Shown: positions 37,893 through 48,279 of the stretch, one piece after another | Layout: each line of letters starts with the position of its first letter | Numbering within the stretch: position 1 is the stretch's first letter | Source: Saccharina japonica | Lineage: Eukaryota; Sar; Phaeophyceae; Laminariales; Laminariaceae | Direction of reading: 5' to 3' | DNA: 64,000 bases | Assembly (NCBI GenBank): GCA_008828725.1 | Contig: MEHQ01000417.1 | Coordinates: 20,512-84,511, forward strand | Made by a program: the position numbers and the translations under genes | The notes under the pieces: model-generated | Database searches by the model: none | What the model was told of the DNA's origin: nothing | The model's input: only the letters and a program-made list of their open reading frames with translations

Positions 37893-38039
37893 GGGGGGGG
37901 GCGGAGGAGGTACACAAGCGACAAATATAAATCAAGAGGGCGTAATGTCGGGGCGTTGACGGGGTTTCCACTGAAGGTTGGGCACGCGGGGCGGGGGGGG
38001 ATCCAGGAACACAGCAGTGCCAAAAAAAAAAGCAAGAGC

Positions 38040-39090
38040 GTTCTTGTCCAACCGCTAGGTGTGAACGCGCCGCAGTACATATGCACGAGTGGTGTTACAA
38101 TATATACTTCAAGTGTATATATAAATATATATGAACCAAAAGGTACCAGTATACCAGGTACTGGTATATGGTATATGGTATTAATATATGGTAGCAAAGT
38201 CTTGTTTAGTCTTGCTTGCTGTTGGAGCGGTTGGGCTGTGCTGGTTCGTCGCTTCTTCATAGACGGCTACATGCCACTTTCAAAGTACGAGTGTCGAGAG
38301 TATGGAGTATATTATACCAGATGACAGGTTAACTGCTGGATGACGCCTGGTACCAGTTGCCTTGTACCCTCGGGTATATATACTCCAACCGTACATATTA
38401 CCAACGGTACTATCAGCGGTATCCTGACCATATGGCAGGCAGAGGCGTATGTATACGGCGTGTGTACATACTACTGCTGTACTGCTGTTGTGGATAGTTG
38501 AGGAACCTCGTTAGCCCGTGGTATATAATGAATATAGCTGAGTATATTGAGTATACCGAGTATTTTGAGTATGCTGAGTGTATTCAGTACACTTGAGTAT
38601 ACCGAACATACTCAGTACACTTGATTTTACCGTGTATACCTGGTACTCAGTATGTACTGTATACTATTCGGTATACTGAGTATACTGAGTATACCGAGTA
38701 CACTGAGCATACCGAGTATACTGAATATGCTGAGTATACCGAGTATACTGAGTATGCTGAGTATACCGAGTACCAGGTATACGAGTATACTGACTACGAG
38801 TACCACTGCTGCTGCTGCTGTCATGAGAAGACACGGCACGCCGAAAGCCGGGAATTCATGTTGCACCCGCGTCCACTTGCCCCTCATCTCTCACCAGATC
38901 AGCTGCGCAAGGAAGGACAGATACGAAGGAGCACTACAGCAATACCTGGGTAAAACATAACTACATACCTGGTATAATACCTGGTACCTGGTATCGTATA
39001 CGTAGTCGGGCCAAGGGTTTGGCCACACCATCCTTCCACACTTTCCACACTCAACGAGTGAGTACACAGAGGAGCTCAAGACTCAATACG
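38040..39090. other. Intergenic stretch with GAGTATACCGAGTATACT repeats
   Basis: 38540-38800 is an imperfect array of GAGTATACTGAGTATACC units. The flanks are rich in ACCAGGTATATAC motifs common throughout this window. No gene seen. Confidence 0.6.
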
Positions 39091-39270
39091 TATATACGTG
39101 AAGCAACGGTCTGCGCGGACTGCGGGCTGGATGCTTCGTCGAGGGTTTGACGTTTGGCCATTTCCTTGCAACGGCAGCAGCAGCAGCAGGAGCAGCAGCA
39201 GCAATTCCTGCCACAATTGCACACAAGAAAGCACCCCCAACTCTAGAACAGAACAAAGCGTACACTGCTG

Positions 39271-39660
39271 CTATGAGCTACGCAACGCCAAACCAAGATC
39301 ACCAACTGAGCAATCGTCCTTGCACACCACCCATGCACGCACAGGTGGACCATGTTCAATGGCAACCTCAAGGCAGACACGAAGCATCAGCCCGCACGCA
39401 AGCACGCACCACAGCTCCTGCGCAATGAACTGCTGAACGACGGAGCATGCCGGTCTCAGCTGGCTTGTGTCCCCTCCAGGGGTGAACTTGCTCCTGTCGA
39501 AGTATGTCTGCAGGGTCTCCTCTTCGGAAAGGGTATCGACATAGGACATCCTTGGGTCTGATGAAGGGGTGCCAGGATCACCAACCGCCAGTGCTGATTG
39601 CTTTGGGTGAACAGAGAACAGAGAGGACAGAGGGCCAGAGGGCTGAGTTTGAAGGTGCAA
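39271..39660 (-). CDS. Unidentified coding-like open frame
   Basis: A 129-codon frame with mixed composition: DPRMSYVDTLSEEETLQTYF, SKFTPGGDTSQLRPA, and a hydrophobic LWCVLACGLMLRVCLEV near the end. It contains no repeat I can see and has normal-looking amino acid use. I do not recognise the family. An overlapping plus frame from 39147 (93 codons) is the main rival. It could be an exon of an intergenic gene or a transposon remnant. Confidence 0.3.
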   Translation of the reverse strand: MHLQTQPSGPLSSLFSVHPKQSALAVGDPGTPSSDPRMSYVDTLSEEETLQTYFDRSKFTPGGDTSQLRPACSVVQQFIAQELWCVLACGLMLRVCLEVAIEHGPPVRAWVVCKDDCSVGDLGLALRSS

Positions 39661-39754
39661 AAATGTTCAACTGTTTGGAAGGCTTTTTCAATCCGGGGAC
39701 AGAAAGATACCAAAACGCTGAAATTTGCAAGGCTTATCACGGTATTTTGGCGGG

Positions 39755-40070
39755 ACGGTAACGACGGTAACGGCGGGACGGGACGGTTAAACCGTCGTTA
39801 AACTGTTCCCGTCGTCCCGTCAAATCCCGTCCCGTCCCGTCCCGCCGACAAATCTCCAACCGTTGAACTTTACCGTCCCGTCCCGTCATCAAAATCTGCC
39901 CCGTTGAACTTTACCGTCCCGTCCCGTCAAGAAAATAGCTCCCGTTGAAAATTACCGTCCCGTCCCGTCGAGATAATGTAATTTACCGTCCCGTCCCGTC
40001 ATGCACCCGTCGCAGTCCAGTCATGGCACGCCTTGTCTTACCGTCCCGTCGCCGCCGGAACAAAACTTGT
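39755..40070. repeat. CCGTCCCGTCCCGTC array (first of a pair)
   Basis: Roughly 45-50-bp units of TTACCGTCCCGTCCCGTC plus a variable AAAAT...CCCGTTGAA spacer. A second array of the same orientation runs 41030-41370. The outer flanks AAGGCTTATCACGGTA (39727) and TACCGTGATAAGCCTT (41367) are inverted, suggesting one composite element of about 1.65 kb that includes the SINE at 40388. Confidence 0.75.
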
Positions 40071-40387
40071 CTCTGCTCTCCCGCCAAGATTCACACCTGC
40101 CCGTTGTCTCTTCCCATCATTCCCACCAAGAATCTACGAATTTACAAAAAAACAAAAATCACATTGGTATGTACATCATAATTAAATAAAAGTTATACGA
40201 ATTTACGAATTTACGAAATAACGAAATACGAAAATTCCGGAATATGAAACATTAAAATATCAGAATATGAAATAAAATGTTTTTTTTTTTATTATGGGGA
40301 TACGAATTTCCCGCCAAATCTTATTATATGGGGATACGTACGAATTTCAAGATTAATTTCTATTCACGTACTATCACCGAATCTAAG

Positions 40388-40782
40388 CCCCGGTGGGCTA
40401 GCAGGTAACCACGAAGCCTGTTAGCGTCAAGAAAGGTAGTTCGAGCCCCGCCGAGTGCATGCTCATAGGCACTTTTTCTCGCAAAAAATATATTGACTAT
40501 TAATAGCAGAAAGCGCGAGAGCGTGAGTTGGCAAAATTCGATGAAAATCGACGAGCGTTGGGAAGGCTGAACCCTTTGCGCGATAAAAGGGAGAGCGTGA
40601 GTTGGCAAAATTCGATGAAAATCGACGAGCGTTGGGAAGGCTGAACCCTTTGCGCGATAAAAATCAAGGCAAGAACCGTAGTGGGGGAGGAGGAAGAGGA
40701 GCCTACTTTGTGACCCCGGATCTGAGTTACCACTAGGGAGGGAGAGACGGAAGTGCGAAGATAATAAATGGGATGGAAAAAA
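40388..40782 (+). mobile_element. tRNA-derived SINE with internal duplication
   Basis: The same family, lacking the first few head bases. The body segment GAGCGTGAGTTGGCAAAATT through CGCGATAAA is present twice in tandem. It is followed by a 63-bp direct repeat (GTGTTTCTTTTCGTTGTTCC) at 40812 and 40868. Confidence 0.8.
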
Positions 40783-41894
40783 CAAAAAAAAAAAATGTAC
40801 GATTCGTACGAGTGTTTCTTTTCGTTGTTCCTCTGGAGCAACAACTGTTTTGATCCAATGATCCAGTGTGTTTCTTTTCGTTGTTCCTCTGGAGCAACAA
40901 CTGTTTTGATCCAATGATCCAGTGCCGCATTACCACTATACTACTTCTTCTATACGTTGTAGATTGCAATTAATTGGTATATAGTATACAACTACCTTTG
41001 GGACAGGAAAACTCGGTCCCATGGTACGTCCCTCCCGTCCTGTCGTGAATTATTTTTTTGACCGTCACTTCCCGTTGTGAAAAATGTTTACCGTTCCGTC
41101 CCGTCGTGAAAAAATATATTTACCGTCCCGTCCCGTCGTGGAAAAAAAATCCGTTGAATTTTACCGTCCCGTCCCGTCGTGAAAATCTACCCCGTTGAAA
41201 TTACCGTCCCGTCCCGTTGAGAAATTGTACACCAACCGTCCCGTCCCGTCCCGTCTCAAAAACCTGTTTGGTCGTCATTTTACCGTCCCGTCCCGTCCCG
41301 TCTTCATTTTTTTTCCCGCCAAAAAAGTAAAAACAGTACCGTCCCGTCCCGTCTCGATTATCGAGTACCGTGATAAGCCTTGGAAATTTGGCAGTTGGTT
41401 TTTTTTTGCCCCCCAGGGGAAGTTGGATGGCAACCACGCAGATACTCGTACTACAGGTGGGTGCGCAGGTTCTAGCTGCCAGATTAGAAACAGACTGTCC
41501 AGAAGGGGAAGGTGGGTATAAGCCTTAGGGTTTCGGTGCTGGTCTGGAAGCTTGAGTGCGTTGTTCCCGTTCCACCTCACAGCTTGTTGTGAAGATGAAG
41601 ATGTTACAGCATACAGCAGTGTACCTAAAGCAAAGTGTATGTGCGCCAGCCAATATGTGTATGCGCCAGCCGATATGGCGGCAAACGGCACACTATCATA
41701 CTCCGCACACACTTGCCACACTGGTTAATCCCGCCTGTGCCAAGCGAGTCCGCAGGCCCCATAGCGGGCAACCGGCACTACAACTCAGCCGGCACTATAT
41801 ATTAGAGGGACCACTACTGCTGTTTGTACTGCTGTACATTTACCGTTCAGTACGTACGCCGTAGCCGGCGTCCCCGGTAGAATGACAGGTGAAT

Positions 41895-42185
41895 CTCGTC
41901 CCTATTAGAGTCAAGGTCGTGAGTTCGAGCCCCTCCCGAGTGCATGCTCGTACATAGGGATTTTTTCTCGCAAAACATATCTTGACTAGCGGAAAGCGCG
42001 AGAGCGTGAGTTAGCAAAATTCGATGAAAATCGACGAGCGTTGGGAATGCTGACCCCTCTGCGCGATAGAAATCAAGGCCAGGACCGTAGTGGGGAGGAG
42101 GGAGAAGAGCCTGCTTTGTGACCCCGGATCTGAGTTACGACTATGGAGGGAAAGGAACAGAAGTGCGAAGATAATAACTGGGACG
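41895..42185 (+). mobile_element. tRNA-derived SINE, 5'-truncated
   Basis: Begins inside the head just before the B box (GTGAGTTCGAGCCC) and keeps the body and tail to GCGAAGATAATAACTGGGA. Confidence 0.78.
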
Positions 42186-42615
42186 GAAGAAAAAAATGAA
42201 GAGTAAATGTTCGTCAATACGAGCTGGTTCGTGCGGGGCGAGTATGCGTCGACGGAAACTCGAATGACGAACACCCGAACTGTGGCAGCGCCACAACTCT
42301 AGCGAGGGGGGGACAAGGCCAACTTGAATCGCCGGAAAAGATAATTCAAAGAGTGACACAGCAGTCCTGTGCCACAAAACAGTAAGAGTATACTCGTACC
42401 CAAATTACACAGATCGCCCCGGCTCCGAGCGGGGGGGGGGGGTGTGGGGTGTAGCTCATGTCGTGCACAGGCCGTAGTCATTTAAGACGATAGACGCCTC
42501 GCATCCTACAATGGCCGGGACGGAGCACGTTGTTTTTTCACGCAAACCAGGCGGCGGGGGGGGGGGGGGGGCGTACTCATTTGTTAGGCTTGCCTAGTCA
42601 TTTTGACTATTGACC

Positions 42616-43183
42616 AAGGGTGGGGGGGGGGGGTGTACTCATGTTGTGCACTGAGGCGGCGTGTAGTCATATGACCAAGACCTCGGCATCCGCTACAATG
42701 CCGGGGACGGAGCGCGTTGGGTTTTTCATCCAAACCAGGCAGGCATTGCTTGCAACGGCAAGCGCGAACTCCGTGAGGTATTGGGCGAGTCGGCATGGAG
42801 GGTGAGCTGCATCCTGCTAAGAACCGCCCTCTGAGGCGGACTTGCATATGAACGATCAGCTTCAAGTGAGTTAATTTAATTCTGGTGTGGAACTACTTCC
42901 AGGAGACAGCAATGGGTTTTACTATGTAACTGCCTCGCGGACGCCTTACGATATTAACACTACGTGATACGACCATTCCCTTGTGCGGACAAAGATTCTC
43001 CACTCGCGCACAAATGATCTACTCGACGCCCAGCTTGGTGACCGAGCCTAAAAAAAAATAACAAAAAAACGGCACGGCCTGGTTGTCTAGCTGGCCACGC
43101 AGGCGAGTGCGTGGTTTTACAGCGTCGTTGGCCAACACGACGGCCACCCAACCAATAAATAATCATATATTTAGTATGACGTT
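42616..43183 (-). mobile_element. Poly-C-tailed dispersed element, second near full-length copy
   Basis: Same order of modules as at 4730-5272, with many single-base insertions relative to the other copies, suggesting an old or poorly polished copy. A truncated copy lies next to it at 42428-42555. Confidence 0.65.
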
Positions 43184-43259
43184 GGGGGGGGGGGGGGGGG
43201 TACTTCATGTTTTATGCATGGCCGTAGTCGTACGGGGGGTTGTACTCATGTCGTGGGGG

Positions 43260-44020
43260 GGGGGTTACTCAGTACTTGTTTGTTGCTTGCCTTCGGCATT
43301 TGTCCATTGGCCACGCATCCCTTTCGAGGCGGAGCACTGTTCATGCTCGTAATAGAGACACCTCCAACACTTGGGCGCTCAATACGTTTTTTCCATATTA
43401 TAGTATAGAAACGTTTTGCTAATCTGACCCCCCCTTCCTGTTTCGCCGCCTGTGGCCACCATCTATCTCCTAGGATAGCGATCGCTTTCTCGCTGCTATC
43501 TAGTGTACCAAACTCCTTCATGTAAACTCGTCGATTTTTCTCATCCCTCCCTCAACACATCCCATTTCTCCTTGTCCATCTCATATTATCCCATGACAGT
43601 ATGTGGGGTCTGCTCTTTATTACTTTGCCACATGGGCACATCTGTGCATGCACTTCCTCTTTCTCCCGGCTACTGGTAAAGTAGACGAGTACCTATTTCC
43701 TCTTTCTGGCAGGTTCACACGAAATGGCAGTTCCAGCGTTTTCGCTAAGTCAATTGGGTCGTGCAAATACGTTTTCATTCCTATCTCCCCGTATACTATA
43801 TCTCTAAGTGTTCCCGCTCTTTCACGTTCTTTCTGAGCGCTACGAAGCGTTTCTCTTCTTTATATCCTTTCCTTTAACTTCTGCCATGTACCCGCCAAAC
43901 TTCTCTATGGACAGCATCTCTTTTTGGTTTCCCTTCTACATCCTTTCATACTTTCTCTCGACTACGCTATCCCACCTTATTCCAGCTCTCGCCCTTTTGC
44001 TACTTTTCCCCCTGCGCTTC
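43260..44020 (-). pseudogene. Decayed LINE ORF2 C-terminus (reverse-transcriptase-type retroelement)
   Basis: On the minus strand successive frames read KYERM, stop, KGNQKEMLSIEKFGGYMAEV, then a gap, LPERGNRYSS, a frameshift, CPCGKVIKSRPHILS and MKEFGTLDSSEKAIAILGDR through WWPQAAKQEGG and GCVANGQMPKASNKQ. The C-P-C-G...H block is the cysteine/histidine motif near the end of many LINE proteins. Several stops and at least one frameshift mark it as dead. The ending resembles LINE proteins I associate with brown algal genomes, which is one basis for the host guess. Confidence 0.75.
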
Positions 44021-44129
44021 GAGCGGAGGGGGGGGGCGTCGGCAGGACGAAGCAGAAACGACCACGAAAACCTATACGTATCCTGTGCCACAAACGAGTG
44101 GTCCGATTTCTCAAACCCACCAGCCTCGG

Positions 44130-44380
44130 GACGCATGCTACGGTAGAGGTAGCACTTTTTGACTGAATCGTTTTCTGAGCGATCGGACTCCGTAACCCAA
44201 ATTCGTCGGACTTTCATTTTTGTGACGAATAATGTTTTAGAGTACACTTCGGTCATGATATTTCTCGTCCGGCAGCACTGTAACGTTCCTCCAAATGCTT
44301 TTTTTTCGGTGAGGTATGACGCTCCTTAAGTGAGGAGCTCAGAAAAAACACGGCGCACCTCTATCGTAGCATGCGTCTTT
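44130..44380. mobile_element. TIR element with GCATGCTACGGTAGAGGT termini
   Basis: It starts GCATGCTACGGTAGAGGTAG and ends ACCTCTATCGTAGCATGCG, an inverted pair about 245 bp apart. Internal modules are GATCGGACTCCGTAACCCAA and GTCCGGCAGCACT. A second copy runs from 46447 into the N block at 46651. Single ends occur near 3997, 13440 and 45110. Confidence 0.7.
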
Positions 44381-45449
44381 AGGCGCTGAGCGCGGGGGGG
44401 TGGGCAAGATGAAGCAAGAAATAACCACCCCAAATCTGACCCAAAGGCTCAGAAAAATATCACAGACAGGATAACCTATCATGATATACCCGGAACCCCA
44501 AACCCCAGGAACATAGGAAGCTGTCGAGCGTCGCTGCGATGCGAACATCAGCTAATACCCACGGCTGTACGCCTGGAGGTTCATCTACGTTACGTTGAAC
44601 TTCCCGTGCAAACGTGCTATTGCGGGGGGCCATAGTAAAAACTAGTAAATAGAACCTACGGTACACAAAAAAACTATATATTTACCAATTTTTACTAAAA
44701 AATATTTGGTCCTGTTTATTACGGTCCCCCGTTACAGTAGCGCGTCGGAGAGATAGAAACCTTTGATCGGTCCCGAATCATCCAAAAACTCGAAACAAAT
44801 ATGCTCCATCCGTAGCCGTACTCGCGTTGATTTCCCCTATATATACAGCCCTATACGGCAGTCAGTAGCCACCGCAGACCGTCGTCTAACCTTGTAAAAA
44901 TAAGAGCGCTGGTTGGGTGGTACCGTGTGGCACTGCTGTATGTAGCTGCGGCGAAGCCAATCGGCGTGGAAGGGGACGCATGAACCGTAGACGTGCGCGC
45001 GAGGGAATACGTTCGCCGTTACTCCCCGAGAAAGTCCCCGTCGTGCAGCGCAAAATTAATGGTATCATCCGGCGTTAAAGGCGGTTTTTGTTTGGCGGGA
45101 CGCGAGCTGCGATAGAGGCACGAGGCACGTTTCAGCCGAAACGCTCCGGATTGACGGGGGATTCTTAACCCTTATAGAACTGCAGTCCCGTTTTGGGGAC
45201 AAACCACTCTATTTCTAAGTGATTTGTCCCCCAAACGGGACTCCAGTCCTATAAGGGTTAACCCAAAATTGGCGGAATTCCATATTTTTTTGTTGTTGTT
45301 GCCAATGTTTTCGTTGTATCGTTAGGCTATGGGCTTGTTCATCAGGTACGAGCGTTTTTTTTTTTTGCCTCCCAAATCAGTGTGCAGGCTACTGCAGGTA
45401 TAAGAGCTCCTCGAGTGACCACCCTCTGAAAAAAACATGGTGCACCTGC

Positions 45450-45750
45450 ATGCAGGCTACCGTACCACATGCGTCGCGGTGCTGGGGTCGGCGGAGTGCC
45501 GGCCACCAGAGTATCATCGCAACAATATCGTGGCCAGAGAAAGGGCTGGAGGCCCACATTTCCCGCCTCCCAGGGGCGGCCTACGAGAGAGCTCCGTTCG
45601 TCCGATGCCACATCTCGTACATCGAAACCACGATGACCCCCTCCCCTCGACCGCGGACTATAAGTGGTGCCCAGTGAATCTTCTCCACTCTGAGTCGTTG
45701 GAGAGGGATCGAACCGTTGCCGTCTTGAGCGACGCGAGACACGGGCGGCG
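45450..45750 (+). pseudogene. Possible degraded coding remnant
   Basis: GC-rich stretch where one frame gives ISWPEKGLEAHISRLPGAAY and FVRCHISYIETTMT, and after a one-base shift another gives DYKWCPVNLLHSESLERDR. A frame change between coherent pieces suggests a broken gene or transposon. I do not recognise it. Confidence 0.3.
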
Positions 45751-45756
45751 GCGGGG

Positions 45757-46288
45757 GGGGGGAGGTACTCGTGTCGTGCACGGCCGTAGTCGTATGAACC
45801 ATAGACCCTCACATCCCATGTACAATGCCTGGACGGGGCATGTCGGGTTTTCACCGACCAGGCATAAACATTGCTAGCACCAAGTGCGAAGCGAAACGGG
45901 AGGTGTTCGGTGAGTCACATGAATGGTGAGGTGCATCCTACTAAGAACCGCTCGTGAGGCGGACTTGCATATGGATGGCAGCTTCAATGGGTTAATAATA
46001 ATTTATGGTGTGGCCAATTCCCGAGACAGCAATGGGAGCACTATGTAGCTGCCTCGTTGGTGCCTTACCATATACACACTACGTGACATGATCATTCCCC
46101 TGGTGCGGAACAATGGTTCTCCACCCTGCACAAATAATCTAACTCGACCGCCAGCCTTGATGACCGCCAAAAAATAATAACGGTACCCTGGTTGTCTAGC
46201 TCACGCAATGAGAGGCGTGTTTTACAGCGTCGTCGCCAACCGACGCCAGCCCAGCCCATAAACATATATGTATATCATGTATTTATAG
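45757..46288 (-). mobile_element. Poly-C-tailed dispersed element, third near full-length copy
   Basis: Starts at the G-run near 45.76 kb with TACTCGTGTCGTGCACGG and ends at the TATGTATATCATGTATTTATA module, directly followed by the G-run of a LINE tail fragment. Confidence 0.68.
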
Positions 46289-46440
46289 GGGGGGGGGTGT
46301 ACTCGTTTGTCGCTTATTACCTAGGTCATTTGACCATTGACCACGCATCCCTTTCGAGACGGGGGGGCGTACCCATATGTCGCTTGCCTTAGTCGTTCGA
46401 CCGTTGATCACGCATCCCTTTCGAGACGGAGCACCGTTCC
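46289..46440 (-). mobile_element. Two LINE 3'-end fragments with poly-C tails
   Basis: Two short copies of the LINE terminus, each G-run then GTACTCGTTTGTCGCTT or GTACCCATATGTCGCTT, then TTGACCACGCATCCCTTTCGAGACGG. Read on the minus strand this encodes SRKGCVVNGQMTKASNK, a stop and a C tract. Another copy lies at 48158-48240. Confidence 0.7.
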
Positions 46441-46729
46441 TAGACGCGTGCTACGGTAGAGGAGGTATACCTTTTTTTGGCTGAATCGTTTTCTGAACGA
46501 TCGGGCTCCTTAACCCAAATTCGTCGGACTTTCGTTTTTTTTGTGACGAATAATGTTTCAGAGTATACTTCGGTCATGAGGTTTCGCATCCGGCAGCACT
46601 TTTATTTTCCTCGAGAACCATTTTTTCGGTGAGGTATGACATTCCTTAGGNNNNNNNNNNNNNNNNNNNGGGGGGGGGGGGGGGGGGTCTCTTGGAGAAA
46701 TTGTTGAGCATATAATTGTGTCACCCCCC

Positions 46730-47083
46730 CCCCTAACTTGTCAAAAATACTTCGTCCGGCAGGTCGCCATCCACGCTCGTGGGGATTGTTGGCACAAAAG
46801 GCTTTTGCAGCGTTGTTGCAGCCGAAACGTGCCGGCGAGCATCCGCGCCGAGCATGTTCATGACAGAAAAGGGGCAGACCCAACTCTTCGGAGTTTTTAA
46901 GCCGAGAGAGGAAACGAACGGTCCGGGCAGGAGTGTCAGCGGAGGAAAACGGCGGACACACAAGAGCGAGGACTCTGAAGGGATCCGTCCAGTTGAGCGA
47001 GAGCTTTTGGCCTGCAGGATCATGGAGTCCGTGGCAATTTTCGCGCGCCCTCTGGTGTATGGTGACAGCCGTATTGTGTACAC
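46730..47083 (-). CDS. Unidentified coding-like open frame beside an N gap
   Basis: On the minus strand about 116 codons end with PTIPTSVDGDLPDEVFLTS and a stop. The plus frame from 46779 is also open and comparably plausible (SMFMTEKGQTQLFGVF). GC content is high and no repeat is evident. Neither reading matches a family I recognise. The N block at 46651-46669 prevents a check of the downstream side. Confidence 0.3.
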
Positions 47084-47114
47084 CTACACCCAGCCTTTTT
47101 TTTTCTTTTTTTTT

Positions 47115-47300
47115 TGTCCATCCCATTTATTATCTTCACCCTTCGTTTCTCTCTCCCTCTTTAGCCGTAACTCAGATCCGGGGTCACTAAGTAGGCTCTT
47201 CTCCCCCCTCCCCACTACGGTATATACGTGCCTTGGTTATTTTTATCGCGAGAAGATTTCAGCACTTTCTTCCCTCGTCGACTTGCGTCGGATTCCGCTA
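47115..47300 (-). mobile_element. SINE tail fragment
   Basis: Reverse orientation: CATCCCATTTATTATCTTCA, AACTCAGATCCGGGGTCACT and TTTATCGCGAGAAGATTTCAG. Confidence 0.7.
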
Positions 47301-47777
47301 TACCGGCGAAATTGGGGGACCGGATGTACAGCAGTAGTGTTGCCGGAGAGGGCGGAGTTTCGGGGCGGGGTCCGCGCTAGGGTCTGCGGTGAGGGCATAT
47401 GGTGCTCGGAACGACGCCATTTGTAAGGTGAACTACTTGTGAACATACTTTTTCTTCAGTGAGTGGTATTCACAGCAGTGCAGTAAGTAGTACTGCTGTC
47501 GGTTGATAACATCCCATCACATATGTACGAGTATATATGTATACACTGCTGTTATTTTATGTTTCAACGCGATAAGTGCCTGCATTGCATCGCAAGTTAG
47601 TTCAAGCAAAAGTTGCACGCAAGCATATAAGTGCGTGCGTGCAAGCAAATACAGGAGTACGCGCAAGCTTGCCGCCTATTTATTTACATGTCACTGCTGT
47701 GCTACACATACCTAAGATCGCACTATACTTACCCGTCGTTTATGTATGTGTACACTACGGCGGTATACTGCATGGTA

Positions 47778-48132
47778 CCGGTCGCCCCGGTGGTCTAATG
47801 GTTACCCTCGAAAGCTACTAATAGGAGAGTTGGGGCCCTGGAGTTCGAATCCCACCGTGCTGAAACTTTAACTCTGTTTTGCGAAATTAAAAAAGGAATC
47901 AACTGCTGAGAGCGCTTAGCGTGGGTAGGTGCAGTTCGACGCGATTCGACGAGGGAAGAAAGAAGGGATGAACTCTTCCCGCGACACCAAAGCAAGGCAC
48001 GAACCGTACTTAGCGGGGAGGGGGGAGGATGAGAGCCTGCTGTTATGTGACCCCTGATCTGAGTTACAACTATTAATCGGAGGGAGAGAGAGATAGAAGA
48101 AGGGCGAACATATTAAATGGGATTGGAACGTA
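47778..48132 (+). mobile_element. tRNA-derived SINE, subfamily with better kept tRNA head
   Basis: The head GTCGCCCCGGTGGTCTAATG has a good A box, and GGAGTTCGAATCCC is a near-perfect B box. The 5' and 3' ends of the head do not pair as an acceptor stem, so it is not a tRNA gene. The body differs from the other copies, but the 3' tail (TGACCCCTGATCTGAGTTAC to GGGCGAACATATTAAATGGG) is shared. Confidence 0.8.
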
Positions 48133-48157
48133 AAATAAAATAAGGCCTTCCAGAGGG

Positions 48158-48240
48158 GGGGGGGGGGCGTACTCATTTGTTGCTTGCCTTAGTCATTTGA
48201 CCATTGACCACGCATCCCTTTCGAGACGGAGCAAGGGGTT
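48158..48240 (-). mobile_element. LINE 3'-end fragment with poly-C tail
   Basis: A G-run followed by CGTACTCATTTGTTGCTTGC and CGCATCCCTTTCGAGACGGA. Same terminus as the decayed LINE at 43.3-44.0 kb. Confidence 0.7.
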
Positions 48241-48279
48241 CATGCATAAACAAATGGTGTTTTGTACCGTAAACATTAG

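Noticed and set aside
43603-44166. Plus-strand Phe/Leu-rich frames
   Set aside because: They are the antisense of the decayed LINE C-terminus on the minus strand.
47778-47862. Possible tRNA gene
   Set aside because: A and B boxes are good but the ends do not form an acceptor stem, and the sequence continues into a SINE body and tail.
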